From NCBI GenBank assembly GCA_029866005.1, contig JARXAE010000019.1, forward strand, positions 1 to 63,104: a stretch of DNA of 63,104 bases, given 5' to 3'. The notes below the pieces were generated by a model. The model saw only the letters and a program-made list of their open reading frames with translations. It was not told where the DNA came from and did no database searches. The stretch comes from Fimbriimonas sp. (GTDB lineage Bacteria > Armatimonadota > Fimbriimonadia > Fimbriimonadales > Fimbriimonadaceae). A program made the translations under genes and the position numbers. Positions 17,466 to 26,213 of the stretch are shown piece by piece (position 1 is the first letter of the stretch; each line of letters begins with the position of its first letter).

Positions 17466-18739
17466 GCACCGTGAACGCAGTCGTTGTTGGTGGCGGAAAG
17501 ATGGGCCTGCCTTTGGCATGCGTGCTTGCGAAAAACGGAGCTTCTGTTACCGTTTGCGATGCCAGTGTCAAAACGGTCGAACTGATTAACGCAGGGGTTT
17601 GCCCTTTCGAAGAAGAAGGCGTCGGTGAACTGTTGGCAGAAAATGTCGCCGCAGGTCGACTAACCGCAACCTTGGAGACCACTGATGCTGTCAGCAAGTC
17701 CAGCTTCGTCATCGTCATCGTTCCCGTCCTGCTCACTCCCGATAATCGAGCCGATCTCTCGATCATCGTCTCGGTAGCCGAGGCAATCGCCAAAGGACTT
17801 CAGCCAGGAACCACCGTCTCGTTCGAGACAACTCTTCCCGTCGGCACAACAAGATCGTTCATCCCCATACTTGAAAAGAGCGGGCTCAAAGCCGGCGTCG
17901 ATTTTCATCTCGTCTTCTCTCCAGAGCGAGTCAAAAGTAGATCCGTCCTCTCGCACCTCACCAAAATCTCAAAGATCGTTGGCGGACTCACCCCCGCTTG
18001 TCGGGCATCTGGCGAAGAGTTTTACGGCAAGTACCTCGGCGCCCCGATCTCCGGAGTTGGATCCCTAGAGGCTTCCGAGTTCGCAAAGGTCGGCGGCATG
18101 GTCTACCGCGACGTAAGCATCGCCTTAGCCAACGAGCTCGGCTGGTACGCCAAACAGCTCGGTATCGACTTCCGTGAAATGATCCGGGTGACCAATACCG
18201 ATGGTGAAGCCAACCTGCTCACTCCCGGCATTGGTGTCGGCGGCCACTGCACCCCCGTCTATCCATACTTCTATATCAACGACGCGATCGAAAGAGAAAT
18301 TCCATCGCGCCTAGCCCAACTCAGCCGCACAATCAACGACGCTCAGCCCGGAGAATGCGTCGGAATGCTCGAGGAAGTCATCGGAGATCTCGCAAACAAG
18401 CAAGTTCTGATCATGGGCCTGGGCTTCCGCCCCGGCGTCAAAGAGCACACGATGTCCCCCGCGTTTCTCGTCCGGGACGACCTCTTAAAGCGCGGAGCCA
18501 AAGTAACTCTCTGTGACCCAATGTACACCGACGAGGAGATCACGAAGCACGGTTTTGAACCCGCAACGAACGAAGCTGAAGCGGCGATCCTAGTCACCAA
18601 TCATGACGAATTCAAAGCACTTGGGGCCGATTGGTACAGCCAACTGGGAATCAAAGTCGTCGTCGATGGTAGGGGTGCACTCGACCAGAGCGCACTCAAC
18701 CAAGCTGGCATCCAAGTTCTCAGCATCTTCGGAGGCTAA
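17462..18739 (+). CDS. UDP-N-acetyl-hexosamine 6-dehydrogenase (WbpA/WecC family)
   Basis: This 425-residue nucleotide-sugar dehydrogenase has the N-terminal NAD motif G-G-G-K-M-G-L-P, S-P-E-R-V, the Lys of E-F-A-K-V-G-G and the catalytic Cys263 in G-G-H-C-T-P-V. It oxidises C6 of UDP-GlcNAc or UDP-ManNAc to the uronate in two steps. With the three upstream genes it completes the first four steps known from the P. aeruginosa WbpA-B-E-D route. The GTG start overlaps the aminotransferase stop (GTGA). No 2-epimerase (WbpI) gene was recognised in the window. Confidence 0.92.
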   Translation: MSTVNAVVVGGGKMGLPLACVLAKNGASVTVCDASVKTVELINAGVCPFEEEGVGELLAENVAAGRLTATLETTDAVSKSSFVIVIVPVLLTPDNRADLSIIVSVAEAIAKGLQPGTTVSFETTLPVGTTRSFIPILEKSGLKAGVDFHLVFSPERVKSRSVLSHLTKISKIVGGLTPACRASGEEFYGKYLGAPISGVGSLEASEFAKVGGMVYRDVSIALANELGWYAKQLGIDFREMIRVTNTDGEANLLTPGIGVGGHCTPVYPYFYINDAIEREIPSRLAQLSRTINDAQPGECVGMLEEVIGDLANKQVLIMGLGFRPGVKEHTMSPAFLVRDDLLKRGAKVTLCDPMYTDEEITKHGFEPATNEAEAAILVTNHDEFKALGADWYSQLGIKVVVDGRGALDQSALNQAGIQVLSIFGG

Positions 18740-18741
18740 TC

Positions 18742-19944
18742 ATGCGAGTTGTCCTCATCACCGAAGCCTACGATCGTAACATGGGCTATCTCCAAAACTC
18801 ACTGCCGAAGTTTTTTGGGCGATTGGGAGTGGACATGCACGTTATCACTCTCGACCTTGCCCCGTATCATCAGTTCGAAACCCATCGAAAGGCGTATGCA
18901 AACTTCGTTGACAAACCCCTTATTCCTGGTACGGTCGAGCAAATGGATGGCTTCAAACTCCACATCCTTGGGCACGAGCCAAAGCTCGGATTCGTGCGTC
19001 CAGTCGGGTTGGAAGAGAAGCTCCGAGAGCTAAAACCCGACATTCTCCAAACAATGGCGGCCATCGGCTGGATTCCACTTGACTGCGCCCGGCTCAAGAA
19101 GAAGATGAGATATAAGCTCTTCACTGCCAGCCACTACATGGTCGTCGTTTTTCCGCTCGCAACCGCCGGACTGCCCTGGTTCCACCCCAAAATGGTCAAG
19201 TCGTTCCTCACCCGTTACCTTCACGGGCGATGGATTTCATGGCAGACAACCCAGTTCTACGGCGCTACCAAAGACTGTAGCGAAGTCGCTGTCCGCTTCT
19301 TCGGGGTTCAACCATCCAAGGTGAGCGAGTCAGAAATTGGCGTCGATACCGAAATGCTTCGCCCGGTTTCGAGCGCCGAAGATGAAGCTGAAAGAGCTCA
19401 GTTTCGCTCAGGCTTCGATGTAAAACAAGATGAAATCTTGATCCTTTATACCGGTCGACTCTCGCCCGAAAAGAAGACTCCACTTCTTGCCCAAGCTGTC
19501 GCCGAACTCCGTGCCCAAGGTGAACCATACCGAGTGCTGTTCGTCGGCGATGGAGACGACAAGTCAGCGATAGAGAAGTTCGACGGCGCAGTCACAACCC
19601 CGTTCGTGAACTTCAAGGAGCTTGGAAAGTTCTACAGGGGCGCCGACATCGGCTGCTGGCCCACTCAGGAATCAATGTCAATGATTGACGCCGCCGCCTG
19701 CGGCTTGCCATTGCTCGTCAATCACGACGTCCGCGCTTCCGAAAGGTACGACGGCAACGCCCTGAAATATCAATTGAACGACCTCCAAGACCTAAAAGCC
19801 AAGCTCCTAGAGATGAAATCTCCCGATCTACGGGCCACGTTAGGTAAAGCCGGATCCGACAAGATTCGTAGCCAATTCAGCTGGGAAAGTAAAGCAAAAC
19901 AACGTATTGCCGACTATAAAGCGGCACTTGGAATTGACAAATGA
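18742..19944 (+). CDS. GT4-family glycosyltransferase
   Basis: This 400-residue GT-B fold protein lacks membrane segments. The C-terminal nucleotide-sugar half starts with Y-T-G-R-L-S-P-E-K-K, the phosphate-contacting loop of GT4 enzymes. The usual late E-x7-E motif is changed: a Q-E-S-M-S-M-I-D-A-A segment replaces the common E-G-x-P. The start follows the dehydrogenase stop by 2 bp and the end overlaps the next GT by ATGA, so it belongs to the polysaccharide operon. The sugar and linkage cannot be read from sequence. Confidence 0.85.
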   Translation: MRVVLITEAYDRNMGYLQNSLPKFFGRLGVDMHVITLDLAPYHQFETHRKAYANFVDKPLIPGTVEQMDGFKLHILGHEPKLGFVRPVGLEEKLRELKPDILQTMAAIGWIPLDCARLKKKMRYKLFTASHYMVVVFPLATAGLPWFHPKMVKSFLTRYLHGRWISWQTTQFYGATKDCSEVAVRFFGVQPSKVSESEIGVDTEMLRPVSSAEDEAERAQFRSGFDVKQDEILILYTGRLSPEKKTPLLAQAVAELRAQGEPYRVLFVGDGDDKSAIEKFDGAVTTPFVNFKELGKFYRGADIGCWPTQESMSMIDAAACGLPLLVNHDVRASERYDGNALKYQLNDLQDLKAKLLEMKSPDLRATLGKAGSDKIRSQFSWESKAKQRIADYKAALGIDK

Positions 19945-21131
19945 AAGTTCTCCATTTAGCATCTTGGATTGGTCGAGAGTCAACCGGACTCGGTCGCGTC
20001 AGCACAACGCTGATGCATGCCCAACGTGGAATCGGCCTGGATGCCCGAATCTGGACGATGGATTCCCCCCAAGAGCTAGAGTTCATTACTTCGACAGAGG
20101 GCCTTGAGCCAAGCTCAGTTCGAGGATTCTCGGTCGACGGACCCTCCCGGCTCCGATACTCCAAAGACCTCATCAAGACGATCCAGAGCCCGGAAGGATT
20201 GGAGTTCGACGTACTCCATCAGCAAGGAATCTGGCAAGCAACATCTCATGCCGCCAACCTCTGGAGAGCCGCGAAGAAGGGCCCCACTCTCGTCGCTCCC
20301 CAAGGTTCGCTCTCTCCGTGGGCGCTCGACGTCAACAAGTGGCGCAAGGTCATTGCCTCAAAGCTCTATGAGCATCGGAACCTCCACGAAGCCGCTTGCC
20401 TCCACGCGCTCGGCATGGACGAAATGCAGTTCATGCGCGACTACGGGCTCAAAAGCCCGGTTGCGGTAATCCCCAACGGAATCAGCTCCGAATGGATTCA
20501 AGCCACTGGCGATGGGGAGAGATTCCGTGCCAAACACTCCATCCCTACCGATAAGAAGATCTTCCTCTTCCTATCCCGAATCACACCCAAAAAAGGATTG
20601 CCCATGTTCCTCGAAGCAATGGCAGCCGTACCCGAGGCGAGTAAGAACTGGCACTTTATCATCGCCGGTTTTGAAGAGTTCGGCCATATGCCCGAAGTGG
20701 TCTCCACCGCCGAGCGACTCGGCCTTTCATCGAATGTGTCCTTCCCAGGGCCTCTGTATGCCCAAGAAAAGCACGACGCATTCGCCCTCGCGGATGTTTG
20801 CGTTCTGCCAAGCTTCACCGAAGGTGCCCCCGTATTCGTACTTGAGGCCCTTGGAGCTGGCGTACCTGTGATCACCACCACAGGCTCACCCTGGGAGGCA
20901 CTGCTGACTCATGACGCCGGCTGGTGGCCCAACCCCAATGCAGAGGAACTCGCCCAAGCAGTCGCCGCAGCAGATTCAAAATCCCTAGAAGAGCTCAAGG
21001 AAATGGGGGCGCGTGGCCGGGCACTCGTCGAAAAGGACTACTCCTCCCGAGGCGTTGCCCTAAAACTTGAGCAACTGTACCTTTGGCTACTCAACGGCGG
21101 GGAAAAACCAGATTCGGTCTACTTGTCCTAA
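19941..21131 (+). CDS. GT4-family glycosyltransferase
   Basis: This 396-residue GT-B transferase has the loop F-L-S-R-I-T-P-K-K-G and the canonical E-G-A-P-V-F-V-L-E-A-L donor-site motif with both Glu residues. It should be an active retaining glycosyltransferase acting on the lipid-linked repeat unit in the cytosol. It is translationally coupled to the preceding glycosyltransferase (ATGA overlap) and closes the first co-directional run of the locus. A 90-bp gap with a TATAAT box follows. Confidence 0.9.
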   Translation: MKVLHLASWIGRESTGLGRVSTTLMHAQRGIGLDARIWTMDSPQELEFITSTEGLEPSSVRGFSVDGPSRLRYSKDLIKTIQSPEGLEFDVLHQQGIWQATSHAANLWRAAKKGPTLVAPQGSLSPWALDVNKWRKVIASKLYEHRNLHEAACLHALGMDEMQFMRDYGLKSPVAVIPNGISSEWIQATGDGERFRAKHSIPTDKKIFLFLSRITPKKGLPMFLEAMAAVPEASKNWHFIIAGFEEFGHMPEVVSTAERLGLSSNVSFPGPLYAQEKHDAFALADVCVLPSFTEGAPVFVLEALGAGVPVITTTGSPWEALLTHDAGWWPNPNAEELAQAVAAADSKSLEELKEMGARGRALVEKDYSSRGVALKLEQLYLWLLNGGEKPDSVYLS

Positions 21132-21194
21132 CCAGGGCAAGGAACCGGGAAATCCTCCCAATCTCACCTCTCAATCAGCGCAACCACCCACAGG

Positions 21195-21200
21195 TATAAT
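21195..21200 (+). promoter_or_regulatory. -10 box TATAAT upstream of the Wzz-like gene
   Basis: A perfect TATAAT lies in the 90-bp gap after the glycosyltransferases and 21 nt before the TTG start. No convincing -35 is seen. It would allow the chain-length/polymerase pair to be expressed separately from the sugar-synthesis genes. Confidence 0.4.
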
Positions 21201-21221
21201 TACCAAGCTGCGAGCACCATA

Positions 21222-22418
21222 TTGAAGCTAAAACTAATCCCAGTCTTGATCGGTGGGGCTCTAGCATTTGGAGCTGGCACCGTCTGGGGCGTCTTCAAGA
21301 AACCCGTCGCTGACGTGAGTTGCTCAATTCTTCTTCAACCGAAGATGGGCGATGCCAAGAGTGCCCTGGCCGAGCTAACCTCCGATGCCGCCTCCCCAAT
21401 GATGGTCCTAAAAGGCACCATGGAGAGCCACGCATTCCTATCCAAAGTCTCGGAGCTGACCGGGGAAACGGAAAAGTCACTCGAAAAGAACCTTCAGGTC
21501 AAGCCGATCGCTAAGGAATTGCGGTTGGAACTAAGCTACAGACACCCTCAAAGCAGCGAAGGGCTAAAGGTGCTTAGTTCAGCCTTAGGCGTCCTGAGCG
21601 ATGAAACCCTCCGACTATCAGAGTCCTTCGGAACCCAACAAGCCTCCGGGCTCAAAAAACTGATTGATCAACGAGTCGCAGAGCTCAGCCAAGCAACCCG
21701 AAAGCTGGCCGATTTTCAGAAGACGTTCAAATCGAGCCTTGACCCCGTGAAGGCGCGACAGTCGGTGATCGGCCTCCGCTTGAAGTACGAGTCAGCGAAA
21801 TCGCGACTGGATTCCTACACCCAACAACAAGAGAAGCGCCTCGCCAATCCGGAACTTGGCGACTGGAACCTATCTCTCCAAAAGCTCAGAGGAGAGAAGG
21901 AAAAAGCCGCCAATGAACTCAAACTCGCTCAAGTGAAGTTCGGAGACGAAAACCCTGACGTGATGGCGCTCAAGCAACAGCTCAAAATTGCGCAAGATGC
22001 CTTCGATTCAGAGGTAAGTCGAATCAAAGAGTCAGAGCAAAAGAATCTTGTGACCCAGTCGGCCACACTGCGAGCATCCGCTGCCGAGTTAGCCAAGCAA
22101 CTTTCGCTAGCCGAGCAGAACGAACGAATGTCAGCCGAAGAATCTCTGACAATGGCAAAGCTGAAAGCAGAGGTCGAGACGATCACCTCAGTCCTCAAAG
22201 GACTTCGTGCGTCCTACGAGCAAGCCAGAATCACTGGAGCTGGATCGCCAGGCACGTGGGCTGTACTAGATCCACCATACGTCTTGCCAGAGCCAACGAC
22301 CTCGGAGAAAGTGCTGAAGTACGGTGGCCTTGCAGCATTTGGCTATCTCGGGCTAATTGTTCTCTTCATCGTCTATCAATTTGGGGTCAGCCAAAGGAGT
22401 GCCCCCGTTGAAGACTAG
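21222..22418 (+). CDS. Wzz-like polysaccharide chain-length / co-polymerase protein
   Basis: This 398-residue protein has an N-terminal transmembrane helix (about 5-25), a long charged coiled-coil periplasmic region (about 130-325), a Pro-rich stretch (D-P-P, P-E-P) and a C-terminal transmembrane helix (about 365-388). This is the topology of polysaccharide co-polymerases that set chain length. It has no tyrosine-kinase domain or C-terminal Tyr cluster. The start is TTG with no Shine-Dalgarno. The next gene starts inside its last codons. Confidence 0.82.
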   Translation: MKLKLIPVLIGGALAFGAGTVWGVFKKPVADVSCSILLQPKMGDAKSALAELTSDAASPMMVLKGTMESHAFLSKVSELTGETEKSLEKNLQVKPIAKELRLELSYRHPQSSEGLKVLSSALGVLSDETLRLSESFGTQQASGLKKLIDQRVAELSQATRKLADFQKTFKSSLDPVKARQSVIGLRLKYESAKSRLDSYTQQQEKRLANPELGDWNLSLQKLRGEKEKAANELKLAQVKFGDENPDVMALKQQLKIAQDAFDSEVSRIKESEQKNLVTQSATLRASAAELAKQLSLAEQNERMSAEESLTMAKLKAEVETITSVLKGLRASYEQARITGAGSPGTWAVLDPPYVLPEPTTSEKVLKYGGLAAFGYLGLIVLFIVYQFGVSQRSAPVED

Positions 22419-23751
22419 TCTTGAGGCGTTTAAGTCTCCTTCCAGGCTGACTGCCCTACTCATCTGTCTGCAGATTCTGGGTTATCCGCTTGCTCCCTCT
22501 TTTGCTGAGCTCGTCGGAATTCCAAATGCGATCCTCAGCTATCCGATCAGGTTCGCCGTCTTCTTCCTGGCCTTAATTCAGCTCCCTCACGCGCTTCGAT
22601 TCTGGAAATCTACATCTCAGTTCATGAGGCAATGCATAGGAGCCTATGCACTCTTCTGGTTCGTGTTCTACTCGAGGGTTCTCTATGATCTGTTCGTCCG
22701 AGAAGTTGCCAACACCGCAAACCTGTCCGTCTACATTTTCTTCCCATTCCTGGTGAGTGGTATCCCAACCCTGGCCCTCTTCCAACTGATCAAAGAGAAT
22801 CAGACAAAATTCATTCGCGAATATTTCACATATGCCGGTCTGATTTGCACCTCGCTGTTCATAGTAAATATCGTCAAGCTGTCACCCGAAGCCAAAGCAA
22901 TCAAGCTGCTCGAAGGTCGATTTGGATTAGAAAACCTCAACCCCATCTCTGCCGGTTATGTGGGCTCTGTGGCGTGTCTCGCGGCGATCAGTTTCTCAAT
23001 ACACGAGTTTACGAAAGAGAATCCAGTCCGCTCCAGGCAGATTCTCGGAGTCTTTTGCGCGCTGATGGGGCTCAGTATGGTTCTGCTTGCCGCCTCGCGA
23101 GCCCCGCTCGTCGCGTGTTTCCTAGGAATCGTGATCCTCCTTTTCGCCGAAGCTAGAGTCGAGGATCAGATCGTAAAGCGCAAACGCCTAACACTACTTC
23201 TCGGCATTGCAATGGGCGTGTTCCTACTTGTCGCCCTGTCCGGCGCACAACTTCTGTTTGGACTGAACCCCTTTGGCAGATTTGAAACTGCTTTCGGCGA
23301 CGACCCCATCAACAAAAACTCCGGCACACACCGCTTGATGATCGGTCAGATCGCTCTCGAACACTTCTTCTCCAATCCGCTTATCGGAAGCTCGGCTTTC
23401 GTAAACTCCCTTGAGGTCTACCCTCACAACATGTTGTTAGAAGCGCTTATGGTAGGTGGAAGCATGGCCGCAATTCCATTCTTGTTCCTTTCATTCGTTG
23501 GCATTTTTGGCTGGCTGAAGCTATACCTCTCAGGCAAAAGCCCGCTGCTCGTCGCAGTCTCCTTCATCTACGCTATCGCATCCAGTAACTCCGGAGCCAT
23601 CGCCGAAAACACCGAGTCCTGGGGAGTAATCGCAGTCATGGTCGGCTACGCAGTCGGGCTTCCGGTGCCTCAAAAATGGCGTACTAAGTCTGCCCGAGCC
23701 AAGACTTTCCCGAGTTCCAGCCCTCCGACGCTTAGCGCCGATGAAGGCTGA
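22408..23751 (+). CDS. O-antigen ligase/polymerase-like membrane protein (Wzy/WaaL type)
   Basis: This 447-residue polytopic protein has about 10-12 hydrophobic helices and a large soluble loop near residues 290-345, typical of the O-antigen ligase superfamily. The loop contains the usual H-N region (Y-P-H-N-M-L-L-E). TTG 22408 is chosen because AAAGGAG ends 8 nt upstream; it overlaps the Wzz stop by 11 nt. It either polymerises repeat units or ligates the chain to an acceptor, which sequence alone does not settle. It converges on the acetyltransferase gene with a 2-bp gap. Confidence 0.82.
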   Translation: MKTSLEAFKSPSRLTALLICLQILGYPLAPSFAELVGIPNAILSYPIRFAVFFLALIQLPHALRFWKSTSQFMRQCIGAYALFWFVFYSRVLYDLFVREVANTANLSVYIFFPFLVSGIPTLALFQLIKENQTKFIREYFTYAGLICTSLFIVNIVKLSPEAKAIKLLEGRFGLENLNPISAGYVGSVACLAAISFSIHEFTKENPVRSRQILGVFCALMGLSMVLLAASRAPLVACFLGIVILLFAEARVEDQIVKRKRLTLLLGIAMGVFLLVALSGAQLLFGLNPFGRFETAFGDDPINKNSGTHRLMIGQIALEHFFSNPLIGSSAFVNSLEVYPHNMLLEALMVGGSMAAIPFLFLSFVGIFGWLKLYLSGKSPLLVAVSFIYAIASSNSGAIAENTESWGVIAVMVGYAVGLPVPQKWRTKSARAKTFPSSSPPTLSADEG

Positions 23752-23753
23752 AC

Positions 23754-24227
23754 CTAACACTGGTTGATCTCTTCCGGATCCCGCTTTCCAACGCATTTCG
23801 CCGGAGCGCCAACCCAAATCTCATACTCACCAGTGGACTGCAAAAGTACCGCATTTGCCCCAATGCTAGTGCCCTTTCCAACCCGCAAAGTGCCTTCTTT
23901 GCACAAAACCTTACACCCGGATCCAAGCATCACGTCGTCCTCAATCTCAATGCCAACGAACTTCGTCCCACTCTTTCGGTAAGCATCAGCGCGCCCAATC
24001 GTGACCCCATTAAAGATGTTCACTCTGTCGCCAATCGTTGCCAAATTGTGGATAACAACGCCGTTTCCCCAATGCTGCAGCCGAAGCTGCTTCCCAATCT
24101 TTACGCTCCGAGGAATGTCGGCGCCGAAAACCACAAGCATGTAGTAGGCAACTTTGCCGATCAGCGGCTTCTGGCGCATATAAACGAGCTTCTCAACAAA
24201 GCTCGGCTGATACTCAGAATTCGACAT
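23754..24227 (-). CDS. Serine-acetyltransferase-like hexapeptide acyltransferase
   Basis: This 157-residue left-handed beta-helix protein resembles CysE/WcaB acetyltransferases: H-W-G-N-G-V-V-I-H near residue 50, then I-G-D and I-G-A repeats and a W-V-G-A-P-A-K terminus. Its place beside asnB and wzx makes O- or N-acetylation of a polysaccharide sugar more likely than cysteine synthesis. The start lies 14 nt inside the end of asnB, so it is coupled to it. Confidence 0.82.
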   Translation of the reverse strand: MSNSEYQPSFVEKLVYMRQKPLIGKVAYYMLVVFGADIPRSVKIGKQLRLQHWGNGVVIHNLATIGDRVNIFNGVTIGRADAYRKSGTKFVGIEIEDDVMLGSGCKVLCKEGTLRVGKGTSIGANAVLLQSTGEYEIWVGAPAKCVGKRDPEEINQC

Positions 24228-26181
24228 TGAACTCCTTTGCCCAAAGTGCCACGTTGATCGGTCGCCAGTACTGGTTCAACTCGGTTTGGTCAGAGTGCGA
24301 AATGTGGTTTTCCAAAGCCTTAACCAGAACCTCAGTCTGCAAAAAAGGTAGGTTCATCTCCTTCAACAGATTTATCTGCTCGTTCACCCAGCCGCGCATC
24401 GACTGAGCCAGCTTCCTCTCAGGAACTGCGAATCCAACCTTTTCCCGATCAATAATCTGATCTGGCACAACGTCGCGCATCGCCTCACGGAGAACATACT
24501 TCGTCTCTCCTTTGTCCGAAACCAAATACTCAGGAGGCAAAGAAAAAGCAAACTCTGCAATCCTAGGATTGCAAAACGGCACCCTCGACTCAATGGAGAA
24601 AAACATCGAGTTTCTATCTTCATACCTTAGCAACCGTGGAAGACTGATCTCTTCCACCGCAATCTTGAGTTCTTGGCGCAACGCGTCCGATCCTCGCCCT
24701 GCCGGTCGCTGCTCGGCTACGGTCCCCCGCTGCTCAAAGTAGCTCTGATTACACCAATCTGGATACAAAGCTGCTCCCACAGCCTTCAACATTATCGGCT
24801 GAAGAGCCTTAGGAACCAATCGACCAAAAGCCATCAGCACCATCTGTCGCTTATAAGAGCTCATGTTCTGAGGCGAATGCTTCAAAAGTTCCAGTGCCTT
24901 AAATAGCTTGCCTTGAGCAAGCAAACCACTCGCTCGCGCACCCAGCATGACCGTGTAACCGCCAAACATTTCATCACTACCCTGACCATCAAGAATGACC
25001 TTGATCTGATGATCATGCGCCAGCTCAAACACCTTGTGCTGGGCAAACATACTCCATCCTCCGAACGGTTGATCAAGCACCGAAATCAGATCGGGCAGCC
25101 CGGCCGAAATCTCATCGATCGTGGGCTTTGTCTGAAAGTTCAAGACCTTGTACCGGTCAACCGCAATATCGACATACTTCGCCTCACTAAGAACCTCATC
25201 ATCCGCAATATAGGTGAAGGTGGGTAGGTCTACCCCTCCCATGTGCCCAACCATTGCCGCAACAATTGCCGTCGAATCGAGCCCACCAGAGAGGCATGAA
25301 CCTACCGGAACATCGCTACGCATGTGCAGCGAAACCGAATCCTCGAGCAATCTTCGCAACTCGGTCGTCGCTTCCTTGAAACTTATATCGTTCGGCCGCT
25401 CAAGCTTGATCGACCAAAACTGCTTAGGAGAAACCTGCATCGGACCCGCCAGATCTATTTCCGCGAAATGTGACGATGGTAGCTGTCGAATCTCCGCGAA
25501 CATCGTCTGCTCACAGTGATCGGTCAATCCAAAACGCAAGTATTCATACAAGGCCTGGGTGTTGCACTTACGCGAAATCCCCGGATATTCAAACAGCCCT
25601 TTTATCTCGGAACTAAACACCAATGTTTCGCCACAGATGGAATAGAACAAAGGCTTAATTCCAAAGTGGTCCCTAGCAAGGACCACCTTGTTATCTTGCC
25701 TGTCGAAAATGACCAGCGAAAACATCCCCAAAAACCGAGCAAAGCACCGAGTACCCCACTCCTCGTAAGCCGCAAGAATGACCTCGGTATCTGAGTCAGA
25801 GCGAAACTCATATCCAAGCTTAACTAGCTCATCCCGGAGCTCGACATAGTTGTAAACCTCGCCGTTATAGACTATCCAGAACCGCTCTGAGGCGTAGCTC
25901 ATCGGCTGATGTCCTTCTACCGAGAGATCGAGAATCGACAAGCGCCGCTGCCCTAATACAATCTGAGCGGGAAATGTGCCGTCTGCCGAAATACTCGGAA
26001 GGTCTAAACCAGAAGGCGTCTCATCGGTCGCGAAATTTACCCCTTTCGAATCGACGCTGGAAAACAGGAAAATGCCCTCACCATCGGGTCCCCGATGACG
26101 AATACGCTTGAGACCCCGCTGGACGGCACCGAGATCAACCTCGGAAGTCCGAGGGGCGATTGCTCCGAGAATACCGCACAT
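24214..26181 (-). CDS. asnB: Glutamine-hydrolysing asparagine synthase family amidotransferase
   Basis: This 655-residue protein has Cys2 directly after Met, the glutaminase nucleophile. An N-terminal Ntn glutaminase domain (about 2-215) precedes a synthetase domain with the ATP loop S-G-G-L-D-S. True AsnB makes asparagine, but paralogues inside O-antigen loci amidate uronic-acid sugars (for example WbtH and WbpS types). Since this locus appears to make a diacetamido-uronic acid, a uronamide-forming role is a reasonable inference. It sits between the flippase and the acetyltransferase on the minus strand. Confidence 0.88.
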   Translation of the reverse strand: MCGILGAIAPRTSEVDLGAVQRGLKRIRHRGPDGEGIFLFSSVDSKGVNFATDETPSGLDLPSISADGTFPAQIVLGQRRLSILDLSVEGHQPMSYASERFWIVYNGEVYNYVELRDELVKLGYEFRSDSDTEVILAAYEEWGTRCFARFLGMFSLVIFDRQDNKVVLARDHFGIKPLFYSICGETLVFSSEIKGLFEYPGISRKCNTQALYEYLRFGLTDHCEQTMFAEIRQLPSSHFAEIDLAGPMQVSPKQFWSIKLERPNDISFKEATTELRRLLEDSVSLHMRSDVPVGSCLSGGLDSTAIVAAMVGHMGGVDLPTFTYIADDEVLSEAKYVDIAVDRYKVLNFQTKPTIDEISAGLPDLISVLDQPFGGWSMFAQHKVFELAHDHQIKVILDGQGSDEMFGGYTVMLGARASGLLAQGKLFKALELLKHSPQNMSSYKRQMVLMAFGRLVPKALQPIMLKAVGAALYPDWCNQSYFEQRGTVAEQRPAGRGSDALRQELKIAVEEISLPRLLRYEDRNSMFFSIESRVPFCNPRIAEFAFSLPPEYLVSDKGETKYVLREAMRDVVPDQIIDREKVGFAVPERKLAQSMRGWVNEQINLLKEMNLPFLQTEVLVKALENHISHSDQTELNQYWRPINVALWAKEFNVEF

Positions 26182-26213
26182 TTGCCTGGAACGAGCTTAC
26201 CTGTCAGTCGTAA

